Below, piece after piece: positions 10,673 through 20,756 of a stretch of DNA of 64,000 bases (positions are counted from its first letter, which is position 1; each line of letters begins with the position of its first letter). This stretch comes from Fulvia fulva (Eukaryota > Ascomycota > Dothideomycetes > Mycosphaerellales > Mycosphaerellaceae). The notes under the pieces are model-generated. The model saw only the letters and a program-made list of their open reading frames with translations, was not told the origin of the DNA and searched no databases. The translations under genes and the position numbers were made by a program. Location of the stretch: assembly GCF_020509005.1 (NCBI RefSeq), contig NC_063012.1, positions 7,626,001 through 7,690,000 of the forward strand. The letters run 5' to 3'.

Positions 10673-12310
10673 ATGCGTCTCCACTTGCTGACCACGCTCT
10701 TGAGCATTCTCGTCCTCGGATCTGCTCGGAGTCTCAAGTGTGGCAGCAGCAACCAGTTCCCGGACCTCCTCGACGCCGAGCTGGAGGATCTAGTGACTGG
10801 ACTTGAGGCAGGACTATGGACCAGTGTGGACCTAGTCAACGCGTACACCGCACGTATCGTGGAGGTCAACAGCACTCTGCATGCTGTCACAGAGCTTAAC
10901 CCAGACGCCCTGGCTATTGCAGAGGCAAGTGATGCAGCACGCAAGAATGGATCCATATGCGGTCCTTTGCACGGGATACCCATACTGATCAAGAACAACA
11001 TTGCAACCGACGACAAGATGAACAACACGGCTGGATCATGGGGCTTGCTGGGCGCGACGGTTCCGCGAGACGCCACTATGGCAGCGAAGCTGAGGAAAGC
11101 TGGAGCCGTTATTCTTGGGAAGACCAATCTAAGTCAGTGGGCCAATTATCGCTCCGACAACAGTAGCAATGGATGGTCAGCATATGGTGGTCAGACATAC
11201 GCAGCCTACTACCCCGGCCAAGATCCCTCCGGCTCTTCAAGCGGATCTGGTGTATCAAGCTCAATCGGTCTTGCTCTTGCATCGCTCGGCACTGAGACAT
11301 CAGGGAGCATCTTGAGCCCTGCTGATGTCAACAATCTGGTCGGTATTAAGCCCACGGTCGGCCTCACTAGTCGCTATCTCGTGATCCCAATCTCGGAACA
11401 CCAAGACACGGTCGGGCCGTTCGCAAGAACGGTCAAAGATGCGGCTTATGTGCTGCAGGCTATTGCTGGGCAGGATCCTAACGATAATTACACATCGGCC
11501 ATACCTTTCAATGGCAGCCTTCCAGACTACGTCGGTGCCTGCAAGTACGGCGCTTTGTCCGGCGTGAGGATCGGCGTAGCAAGGAATGTTCTCGAAATCT
11601 GGGCTAGGTATACCGACGCTACTGTACTCGCAGCGTTCGACGAAGCAGTAGAGCAGATCCGCAACGCTGGAGCTACGATTGTCGACGCCAACTTCACGGC
11701 CTTCGAAGCATGGCAGAACGATAACAACAATACCCTGACAGGAAATGCAGACTTCCTCACGGGTCTGGCGAATTACTTGAGCGAACTTGCCTACAATCCT
11801 TATGGCATCGAGAATCTCGCAGAGCTCGAGAACTTCACTCACAGCTTTCCCATCGAAGACTGGCCTGAGCGGGACACAGCCATCTGGGAGGGCGCTCTTA
11901 ATCAGACCTGGAACAACTCTGACCCTCGTTTCTGGCCGGCATACCAAGCGAACCTCTTCTATGCAGGTGAGGGCGGCATTCTCGGAGCTCTGGAGAGAAC
12001 CAACACTAGCGCAGTGTTACTACCGACGCAGCTCAGCCCGTCTATCCCAGCACTCGTCGGAAGCCCTGTGATAACTGTCCCTATGGGCTTCTATCCCGCC
12101 GATACTAACGTCACCATGAACGGATTTGGGAATCTGGTAGCGTCAGCACCGAACATTCCCTTTGGGCTGTCTTTTATGGGTGCCAAGTTCAGCGAGGCGG
12201 ATCTTATTGGGTTTGCGTATGCCTATGAGCAGAGGACGATGCATCGGTACGACGTGAAGCCGTACATCGTGCCTAATATTGGCTTGGCGGATGTGATTAG
12301 CACGAAGTGA
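10673..12310 (+). CDS. Secreted amidase (amidase signature family)
   Basis: A single-exon 545-residue protein. The start at 10673 gives a clean signal peptide (MRLHLLTTLLSILVLGSARS). An earlier in-frame ATG at 10619 would bury it. The Ser-cisSer-Lys catalytic triad of the amidase signature family is visible: Lys107 in GIPILIKNN, the cis-serine in PSGSSSGSG (about residue 189-190), and nucleophile Ser212 in GTETSGSI. Many N-x-[ST] sites support secretion. Family members hydrolyse amide bonds; fungal secreted members act on varied amides and the substrate here is unknown. It is convergent with the sugar transporter, and has a TATA-like element upstream. Confidence 0.92.
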   Translation: MRLHLLTTLLSILVLGSARSLKCGSSNQFPDLLDAELEDLVTGLEAGLWTSVDLVNAYTARIVEVNSTLHAVTELNPDALAIAEASDAARKNGSICGPLHGIPILIKNNIATDDKMNNTAGSWGLLGATVPRDATMAAKLRKAGAVILGKTNLSQWANYRSDNSSNGWSAYGGQTYAAYYPGQDPSGSSSGSGVSSSIGLALASLGTETSGSILSPADVNNLVGIKPTVGLTSRYLVIPISEHQDTVGPFARTVKDAAYVLQAIAGQDPNDNYTSAIPFNGSLPDYVGACKYGALSGVRIGVARNVLEIWARYTDATVLAAFDEAVEQIRNAGATIVDANFTAFEAWQNDNNNTLTGNADFLTGLANYLSELAYNPYGIENLAELENFTHSFPIEDWPERDTAIWEGALNQTWNNSDPRFWPAYQANLFYAGEGGILGALERTNTSAVLLPTQLSPSIPALVGSPVITVPMGFYPADTNVTMNGFGNLVASAPNIPFGLSFMGAKFSEADLIGFAYAYEQRTMHRYDVKPYIVPNIGLADVISTK

Positions 12311-12555
12311 CTGCATGGTGGGCAAGAAGGATGCTCCGAAGAATGGACGGAACGATGTGCGATGGTCAGTCAGTGGCCCAGTGCCTTGAATGAGATTGGC
12401 ACGAAGAGAAAGAGGCCCAGGCGTGCTATGCGTGCAGAGGACGCATCAGGACCATTGGAGAAGACCTGAGCTTACACATACCGCAAGAACGTCTTCAAAG
12501 CACTGGCCTCGTCCGAGAATATCAAGACTATCGTCATGCCTCGCTACACCCTCAC

Positions 12556-14332
12556 TCAACTCACCTTCTCAACCCTCACACCATGCTCCACCTTCTCCAC
12601 ATCTCCATCACCTTCAATCCTCGCCGCGCCCGCAATCCGCTCATCCTCCTCAATATAAATCAGCGGTCTGGCCAACTGCGTAGCAAGCTCATTCCTCGCC
12701 ACAATGATTCCCGGCTTCGTCTCAAAGAACCGATCAATATCTTCGAGAGTCCTGTTGGCTGTCTCGGGGTAGAAGAGGTATGTGATCGGGATGAAGGCGA
12801 AGCAGATGACTGCCCATACAACCCAGAATTTGTAGCCGAGGTTTTCGATGCCGGGCAGGGTAGCTTGGACAACCGCATAGTTCTGGAGTAAAGGTCAGCA
12901 GACTATCAGGGGACAGTATCATAGCACGACATACGCAGATCCAGTTCGTTGCCATCGCGAGGCTGGCGCCTTTTGTCCGCATTTCGAGGGCATTTATTTC
13001 AGTTGGGTAGAGCCAGGGAACGCCCAGAACACCTAAGAAGATGGTCAGCGAGGTGGATGCATACATACATTAGTGACTTACCCATCCCGAACGAAGCAAA
13101 GAAGACGAAGAAGAAAGCCACAGCGACAGAGCCCAAAACATAGCTGTCTCCCCCTTTCTCGGTCAGACCAGTAGCGATTGCAATTACTATCCAACAGATG
13201 GAACACGCTCCGGCGCTGCACATCATGACTTTACGTCTGCCGTATCGCTCAATCACGAAGTATGCCAAGCAGGCGAAGAGTAAGTAATCGACCGAGCCGC
13301 AAGCTGCCAGGATGCGGGAAAGGAGCTCTGAGATGCCGAGTGCGCTGATGAAGATGTAGGACATGTAGTATGATGTGACGTTGATGCCGCTGATCTAGGT
13401 CATGTCAATAGTCGCTTCAGAAGTGATGCGCTGGCCGAAATGCTTACCTGGTTCATAGCTTGCATCCACGCTCCCAATAACATCCGGCGAAGCACACCCG
13501 ACGGTCCACGACCCGTAACCAGTGCCCACCAGCTGTACGTATTCAGGTGTTCACGGTCTAAGATGTCTTTAATGACATCAAACTGTGCCCGCACCGACGA
13601 CGACTCCGCCGTAGCACCATGTCCCTCCAACGCCGCGAGAACTTCCAACGCTTCCTCATGCTTTCCCTTACGAATCAGCAACCGCGGCGAATCCGGCAGA
13701 AACGGACACATAGCATAAATACACAACGTAAAGAAGCTTTGAAACGCCAACGGAAACCTCCACGCGACATCTCTTGGAGCAAAGGAAAAGCCTAGAGTCA
13801 ACCAATTCGAGATCGAAAAACCCGTGATACAATTCGCCATCTGAATGATAACGAGCTTGCCCCTCGAGCGCATCTTGCTGGTTTCCGCTTGCCAGACTCC
13901 CGCAGTTGCCGTGTTCATACCGGTGCCGAGGCCAGCTACGACTCTGCCTACCATCGTTTGCGCCACGCCATAGCTGGCAGTCTGAATTACGGCCCCAATG
14001 GCGATGACGGTGCTGCCCAGTAGAATCTGTCGTGGGCGGCCCAACCAGTCGCCCGTGAAGAATGTGGACATGGCCCCGACGAAGCAGCCGATGTTGTAGA
14101 TGGACGTCATGGTTCCTTGCGTGTCTGCTGAAGGGTAGTCGAATGTCTCGAGGAAGTCTGCGTTGATGATGATGTTCCCGAAGACGCCTGTGTATGGTCA
14201 GTGAGGTGCTCTATTATGCAGAGATTATGTCATGCCTTGGTCGTAACCGTAGAAGATCAAGACTGTTGAAGCAGCAATGGAGATCCAGACTGTGAGCGCA
14301 TCGCCGCTGCCACCTAGGTATCGCCTTCCCAT
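12556..14332 (-). CDS. MFS sugar transporter
   Basis: Five exons: 14332-14236, 14187-13448, 13394-13082, 13032-12935 and 12882-12556, giving 524 residues. Sugar-porter signatures are YGYDQGVFG in the first membrane segment, DWLGRPRQILLG, PDSPRLLIRKGKHEEA after segment 6, ERYGRRK, PTEINALEMRTKG and PETANRTLEDIDRFF near the end. It presumably imports a hexose, pentose or related sugar with protons at the plasma membrane. Introns 2-5 have canonical GT/AG borders. Intron 1 needs a GC donor (CAAG/GCATGA) to keep the conserved YDQG-VFG; no GT alternative keeps it. The C-terminal tail is acidic and cytoplasmic. It lies next to fumarylacetoacetase on the same strand, with no evident pathway link. Confidence 0.88.
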
Positions 14333-14664
14333 GGTCAATATTACTGTGCTAATTTTGAATGCTCCGCAGGACGTAGGATTAATCAAGAGAGAACAATTTG
14401 AGAAGTTAGCAGATACTCTGGAGGAGTGGACTGTGGACAGTGCCAAGCGAGCATGACTGAGGTTCGTTGTACCGCATGTCGGGACACTTGATTGGGACGA
14501 CTTTGAGCAGGGTGACATGCATGTGCAATCAACAGGCTTCAATCGGTGAGAAGGACCCATGGGGTCCATCGGTAGACTTTACCCGGCCTGTGAACGGACG
14601 ACATTAGCCGGCCCGATGGCGGCTTTTGCAAGTATTCTGCCATCGTGCTTTTTTTAATCTCTGC
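14333..14664. other. Intergenic, sugar transporter promoter / FAH 3' flank
   Basis: About 330 bp between two minus-strand genes. Nothing beyond flanking sequence was recognised. Confidence 0.5.
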
Positions 14665-15974
14665 TCACTTCGGAGGCGTAATGCGTCCGCGACATTCTCC
14701 GAACCCAAAGACGACCTCGCCATCGTCGTTCTCACACCAACCTTCAAGAATGATCTCGTCACCATCTTCCAGGTAGCCGTCTTGATAGGTCCCATTGCTC
14801 TGTGGTAACAAGTTGGTCTTTGTCCTCTCTGCTTCGTACAGACATCCAAGTTCTGACATGTTGCCTTGATCATCCGTGCCGCTGCCACTGATTGTCCCGG
14901 TTCCGATGAGATCGCCTGTGAGCATTCCGCAACCACTGGCAGCGTGATGAGTGAGCTGTTGGTACGGCGTCCAGTATAGATACTTCAGGTTGCTGTGACT
15001 GATAATGTGCTCCTTCTCTTCGCGAACAAGCTTTACGCGAAGCTTGATGTCCAGCGCGCCATCTTTCGAGCCGGGCCATGTCAAATGCTCGAAAGGTGCT
15101 GGCTCCTGCTTCAAGTGTGGAGACGTGCTGAACTGCTCGAGTGCCTCAATCGGCGTGATCCAGTTCGAGATAGACGTGCCAAATCCCTTGCTATGAAAAG
15201 GTCCAAGTGGTCGCATCTCGAATAGTTGATGGTCTCTTGCCGACCAGTCGTTCAAGAGGACGAAGCCAAAAATGTGCTCCTTAGCATTTCCGATTGGCAT
15301 ATTATCGCCAAATGGTACTGGCTTGGACACGAAGAAGCCCATCTCGAGCTCGAAATCCATTTTGCGCGTGGGTCCGTACTCCGGATCAGAGTCCATGCCG
15401 GATTTGAAGTACACATTCTTAGGTCTCCGAATGTTGGTTGGTGTTGGCACGACAGATGAGACACGACTGTTGTACACACTTGGAGCATGGTACCAGTTCT
15501 TCGGAATCGTAACTGTGGAAAGCTCTCCCGAGCAATTTTTGCAATGGTCGAGGGATGTGTAGAAGTCACTGAATCCGCTCATCTGCATGGGCAGGTGCAC
15601 CTTGACATCTCGCAAATGAAGCAGACACAAGCTTGGTACTTTCCCATCTTTCAACTCGGCTTGGAGTAAATTTCGCACAGCCTTTCTCGTCTGCCATGGC
15701 AATGCAGCAAACTCATTAAGCGTAGGCTGTGGTTGTCAGACTAGATCTACAAGCATATGAGAGCGAGACAAACTTGTGCGAAGATCTCGTCGAAGCTTCG
15801 ATCACCTGATTGTAGACTTGTGATAGTCCCTCTCTTCGCCCATTCTGTCAAATCAACGGCGTGTTGTCCGATGGCCACGGCACACCTTGGAGATAGATTA
15901 TGCTCAGACGAAACAACGCCGTATGGCAAATTATTGATCGTGTACGGCAGCTGATCAAGTTTCAGCGTCGCCAT
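14665..15974 (-). CDS. fahA: Fumarylacetoacetase (last step of tyrosine catabolism)
   Basis: Two exons, 15974-15774 and 15726-14665, separated by a 47-nt intron (GTTTGT/CACAG), encode 420 residues, the standard length. FAH signatures are an N-terminal domain starting near LPYGVVS, then YTSLDHCKNCSG, DFELEMGFFV (metal-binding acidic residues), LLNDWSARDHQ and LKYLYWTPYQQLTHHAASGC. The enzyme hydrolyses 4-fumarylacetoacetate to fumarate and acetoacetate in the cytosol, completing the phenylalanine/tyrosine/homogentisate pathway. In many fungi it is clustered with homogentisate dioxygenase and maleylacetoacetate isomerase. Neither is present here, so that cluster is split or elsewhere in this genome. 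Confidence 0.96.
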
Positions 15975-16480
15975 GATGTCTGCGCTGATTCAGAATGCCG
16001 ATAGGCACCCGTTGTTAGATGGGAGACCAGTTGTTGAGGTGTACGCGGTGAAGATGGAATGGAAGTGACGCCCGGCCCCACAGCGACCGAGCCAACCAAT
16101 GGAGCTCGGAGTCCGTACGATGTGATTACTGTCGTGATCCTTGACATCGCCCGAGATCCTTGCATAGCGACTTATTTGTGGATAGTGCCTTAGCAGTGAT
16201 CTCTGCACAGTCAAGCAATTGATCGACGTCGACACAGATGAATGCTGGTCCGGGCATCGCCGCATATTGCGAGCATGTCGCAGAGCAGATCTTGCAGGCG
16301 TGAGACTCGATGTGGCCATCGTGACTTGGCCAAAGACATTGCTGCAGGCAAAACAGCTGATCCATGAAGGGCAAGTCGTGGAGATAGGAAGTCGCCGTCA
16401 AGGGGCTTCAAGAAATCAGCGTCTCCAGATCGTCTTCCTGATCTGTTGCTCGACTGTTCCATGAGCTTCCTTTACATCTC
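15975..16480. other. Intergenic, FAH promoter / GPI17 3' flank
   Basis: About 505 bp. Several overlapping short frames exist on both strands, but none has recognisable content or codon character. Confidence 0.5.
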
Positions 16481-18133
16481 TCAAGCTGCTTTCTGCTTCC
16501 TTTCCCGCAGCTTCTTGAGTTCTTTCAAGCCAGACATGATCAACGGTACAGCCATGGGTCCAAGTAGGGGCACATAGACAGCGACCTTGTGCTCCTCCGG
16601 GTTATAGACCTGGCCCACCATAGAAGGTTCAAAGAATGCTTTCTCGACCTCTGTCTCAGCGGTCCGGGCGTTCTCAAGAGCGCTCTGAAAGCGTCCTTGG
16701 CGTAGATCTGAACAGGCACTGTCGAGGTGCAGTAAAGTCTGGTCAACAGCTTTGGCCACAGTGTCTGGAATAGCAATCGACTGTAGCTTGAGCGTAAGAC
16801 GAGAGAGCGCGCCTAAAGTGGACGAGGCAGAAAGGATCACCGCAGTGGCGCGCTCCCTAGTCAACGCAGCTATGCGAAGCGAGAGCGACGGAGGGTGCTG
16901 TGGAATACCTATGAGGGCAGCGAGCTGATCGGCGAACACCAACATGTCTGCTCGAAGGTCTTCCAGCGTCAAAGTATCAGAATCAGCGCTGATGGCATTG
17001 TGTATTTGCACGCCGCCCCATTGAGGTATGATCCAACTCGAGCCTCCGTTCTCATCGATCACAAGTGGTCTCTTGTCCGGTGCTGGGACATATAGCACAA
17101 AGTTGATGGTGGGTCCCTCTCCAATACTCGGGTTGAGAGGCCATTCAGCGGCATTGACGAAGCCGGTAAGGTCAGCGTAGTGCAATGTCCATTGATTCTT
17201 CGTGGAGTCAAAAACCGGACCATCAATCGAGGGACTGAACGATGCGAACAGCTGGACTTGAGTGTCGATCGTAAAGTCGCTGATGGCGGACAGAGGCGAT
17301 AGCAACGGCTGAATGTATTCGCGTAGGGCCTCGTTGATTTGCCATACGGACGGAGTCGCGGCTTGAGTAAACAGTGAGAAGGTCAGATGGTATTTTGGCG
17401 CATATTTGAATGCTCTCGTCGTCCTTCGGTCCAGTTCGGAAGCTTTCTCTGAAGACAAAATTGCAGGTTGCATGTCGCGAGCGTAGGGTGTGTCTTTCAC
17501 TAGATGCCACAGAGATGTACTTTCGTCTTGGAAGATGTGGGAGATCTCGGTGGCAAGGAAAGCTGCGGCTTTCTCAACATCACCTGGTGCCTGGATACTG
17601 TGTCGTGCATCAAGTATCGGCTCGCATGACTTCAAGCTAGCTTGGGGTGCTTGCGCCGTTGATGCGGTGTTCAGGACCACAGTCAACGCACTATTCGAGG
17701 TGCCATTCCGCAGACTCTCATCACCTGCCCAGCTGACGTGGAAGTCGTGAAGACGGAGGCTCTCCTGTCCATTCAGTAAGTTCTGAAGACCAGAGACAAG
17801 GGTCCTTGCTTGTTCGTTGTCCAGACCAGGTGTTTGCAGATCGAGATGTAGAGGGTAACGCAGCTGGCATGCCTGTACCGGCTTAGCATGGGCAGTGTGA
17901 GATAACACTTGTATACATACATTTCCTTCGGCCCACGAGTTCATGGATTCTAACGGCAGGGCGGAGCGCTGTATCGATGTTGTCCACGTCCAGTGCGGCA
18001 AGCCCAAACATACTACCACCGTCCAGAAGGCGACGATGATGAGACGCCGGGTCCAGATAGACTGTGACTTTTCTGCCGGTGCCTCGCGTGGCTTCGCGGA
18101 GGTCTTCACCTCTGCCATGTCCCGGGTCTCCAT
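16481..18133 (-). CDS. GPI17: GPI transamidase component PIG-S
   Basis: Modelled as two exons, 18133-17921 and 17872-16481 (534 residues), with a start at METRDMAEVK. A longer frame opens at 18232. An N-terminal membrane segment (LIIVAFWTVVVCLGLPHW) is followed by a large lumenal domain and a C-terminal hydrophobic stretch (VPLLGPMAVPLIMSGL) with a basic tail, the PIG-S layout. This is a subunit of the ER complex that attaches GPI anchors to proteins. The 48-nt intron has GTATGT, a GCTAAG branch-like site and ACAG, and it is a multiple of three. Reading through it would insert 16 residues between the WAEGN and ACQLRYPL segments, which are adjacent in the spliced form. Confidence 0.85.
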   Translation of the reverse strand: METRDMAEVKTSAKPREAPAEKSQSIWTRRLIIVAFWTVVVCLGLPHWTWTTSIQRSALPLESMNSWAEGNVCIQVLSHTAHAKPVQACQLRYPLHLDLQTPGLDNEQARTLVSGLQNLLNGQESLRLHDFHVSWAGDESLRNGTSNSALTVVLNTASTAQAPQASLKSCEPILDARHSIQAPGDVEKAAAFLATEISHIFQDESTSLWHLVKDTPYARDMQPAILSSEKASELDRRTTRAFKYAPKYHLTFSLFTQAATPSVWQINEALREYIQPLLSPLSAISDFTIDTQVQLFASFSPSIDGPVFDSTKNQWTLHYADLTGFVNAAEWPLNPSIGEGPTINFVLYVPAPDKRPLVIDENGGSSWIIPQWGGVQIHNAISADSDTLTLEDLRADMLVFADQLAALIGIPQHPPSLSLRIAALTRERATAVILSASSTLGALSRLTLKLQSIAIPDTVAKAVDQTLLHLDSACSDLRQGRFQSALENARTAETEVEKAFFEPSMVGQVYNPEEHKVAVYVPLLGPMAVPLIMSGLKELKKLRERKQKAA

Positions 18134-18675
18134 GCTGTCGTGTGCGTGTCGAAGTCGCGATGGCGACGTGTTTCCAACAAAAGGAGATGCGCATCCCTGC
18201 CGTACGCTAAACTCAATACAGTCAGATCTCAACGGCGCTGCAGCTTTCGTGTCCGCTCTTTCCTCCTGCTTTCACACGACATGCATGGATGCCATTGCAC
18301 TTTCTTCTTTGCTGCAGATACTACCAGGCAGACGGAGGTTGAGCTGAGGTATGCTCCGAAGCAAGACGCCTCATGTGTCTGTCTGATCAGCATTGTAGGA
18401 GGACACAGTCATTACCGTTGCGCGTCGTCTCAGCCACAAGCAGTCTCACTCCTGCCGTAAGTAGCATACGAGACCCAGTGGCCATCACTTCATGTAGAGC
18501 TGTCACATGCCTTCGCGTCACTCCCTCGTCGTAGCTTGTATACAGCTCGGCCGTTGCATTCAAGAGACTCATGCTGCATCGCACAACTTGACAACAACGC
18601 CTTTGCGGAATCACTACCACAGACCACCCCTTCAACACCGCATCACCACCACCAATCTCAGACAACACGCAAGAC
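18134..18675. promoter_or_regulatory. Divergent promoter, GPI17 and GFD2-like gene
   Basis: About 540 bp shared by two genes transcribed away from each other. The last 100 bp before 18676 is rich in CA/ACC, typical of a fungal 5' leader. No specific site was identified. Confidence 0.5.
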
Positions 18676-20526
18676 ATGTCTCGTTTTGATCAACTGATTG
18701 CCTTGCTAGGCGGCGAGCAGAATCTGCCAGAGAAGCTCCCAGAACCTGACCTTTCCACAGAGCCCGAGCCCGAACCAGAAGAAGAGGAGCAACCACCGCC
18801 CATTACAAGAGACCCGAACCTCAAGCCCCCGAGATACCCGCAGCCCCAGCCACAGAACAAGATCAAGCTAAATCCTGTTCCAGCGATGGAGTTCGAAGAG
18901 GACGTTCCGTTTGATGGGCGCAAGGGCGAGCCCGCGCCGCTCGGAGTCGAGTTTGCAACTTTCGGGGCAGTCGTCAGATACTGCTACAAGTACGCTCCAA
19001 GAGAGTACATGCAACCCATGGCGACAGCGTTCTTCGATGCTGACAAGATCTATCGCCGCGATTGGGACCTGTGAGTATTCACGTGAAGCGGAGTGACTGC
19101 CGCTCATTGACATGTGCTCAGGTATTACATAAACACCGAGGGGTGCGGACTTCTTACGTTCGTCACCGCCCCTCAACTTCAACTTCTTCTCGACGGCCTC
19201 AACGAAGGCTTTCCTGAGGCGAACCTCAGCATCACAGACGAAGATCGCAACGGTGGGCTTGTGATAGACTTCGAAGATCTGCCGACACGCTACCGACCGC
19301 ACTGGCTCGGCAGGTGCACCTCGCGTCCACAATTCAATTCCTGGACACATCAACTTCAGCAAGAGGTCGCCATGACCCTGCCAGATGGAGAAGATCGCAG
19401 CCTCGAGGCCTTCAAGGCCAAGATGGAGCTGGCGTACCAAGCGGCCAGGAACAAGACCAAAGCCAGCAAACAACGAAAGCACCAGGAAGTTCTGCTCAAG
19501 CGACAGGACATGGTGAAGCAGGCACTGAGGGCAGAAGGCTACTTGGGGCTTCGCGCGAAGAACTACCCGGATGCGCAGTTGCCAGACCTTTCTGCCCTCA
19601 ACCTCACCCCCCTCGATGTCACCAACCCGCCACCACATGCGTTCTACCGCGAGCCGATCTTTATATCTATCGACGTCGAAGCATGGGAGAAGCCTCCACG
19701 CCAGGTCACAGAGGTCGGTGTCGCAACTCTCGACACACGCGACTTGAAAGGCGTAGAACCAGGCAAGGCAGGCGAGAATTGGCACAGGTTCATCCGCGGT
19801 CGTCACTTCCGGGTGCTCGAGTACAAGCACCTGATCAACCACGAGTATGTACAAGGCTGTCCTGACGCTTTCGAGTTCGGCGACAGCGAATACGTTGACA
19901 AAGACAATACGGGAGCCGTACTATCCAGCTGCTTCCGCGAGCCATTCAGCAAGCGCGACACAGCGGCACCTTCCGATCCAGGAGCTCCACCAGAAACTCG
20001 CAACCTGATCATCGTGGGCCATGACCTGGGACAGGACATCAACTACTGTCATCAGGTCGGCTTCAGCGTGTTGAATCGAGGCAACATCATCGACACCGCA
20101 GACACGGCCACCATGTGGCGCACATTCACCAAGGACCCCAACCCACGATCCCTCGGAAGCATCATCAACCACTTCGACTTCACTGGCTGGCATCTCCACA
20201 ATGCAGGCAATGACGCCGTCTACACTATGCAAGCCATGCTCGCGATTGCCGTCCAATCTGCCGTCGATCGTGGTGGCGAGGAGCAGAAGCTAGAGGAGGC
20301 GGTCAAGAAGCGCGAAGAGCAGGAGATTGAGAATGCAAAGGAGCGAGCACAGGAGTGTACAGAAGGCTGGGAGTATAGCTCGAGCGACGATGGAGGGGTC
20401 GCTGTGCCGCCGACCGAAGCTGACTTCGCACTACGAAGCAAGGCCAAGCCAACCGAGCCGCAGGTTCATGGTCCGCCACGCCCTGGTCTCTACACTTACC
20501 CGGCTGGCAACATCCTTGATGTCTAG
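18676..20526 (+). CDS. GFD2/YDR514C-like protein with DEDD (RNase H-fold) exonuclease domain
   Basis: Two exons, 18676-19070 and 19122-20526, with a 51-nt GTGAGT/CTCAG intron, encode 599 residues. A disordered acidic/proline N-terminus is followed by a conserved region (about 95-230), then a basic coiled segment and the nuclease-fold domain. The DEDD exonuclease pattern is visible: FISIDVEAWE (D-x-E, about residue 315), IVGHDLGQD (about 431) and the HNAGNDAVYT block (about 491), which contains the His and Asp of a DEDDh-type site. Yeast relatives are GFD2 (linked to mRNA export factor Dbp5) and YDR514C. Nuclease activity is inferred from these motifs. The C-terminus is a coiled coil plus an acidic tail. 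Confidence 0.8.
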
Positions 20527-20756
20527 GCGCCACCCCGGAGGGATCTACACGGTGGCGGTGTAAGATACTGGCTCTGAAGGGACACTTCAGGAGACATCAT
20601 GACGATCTGAGGGAAAGTCTCGTTATTGGGAGGTTCTAAGATACTGTCTCTCCTACAACTGGAAGCGACCGCCGCGAGGCGAAATAGCCGAGCAAATTCA
20701 TGGTCTCTTCTGCGATTACAAATGCATGAGAGCACGTAACATGATTGCCAACAACC

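Noticed and set aside
18868..19854. 328-codon minus-strand frame over the GFD2-like gene
   Set aside because: Overlaps an evident conserved gene on the plus strand and shows no domain.
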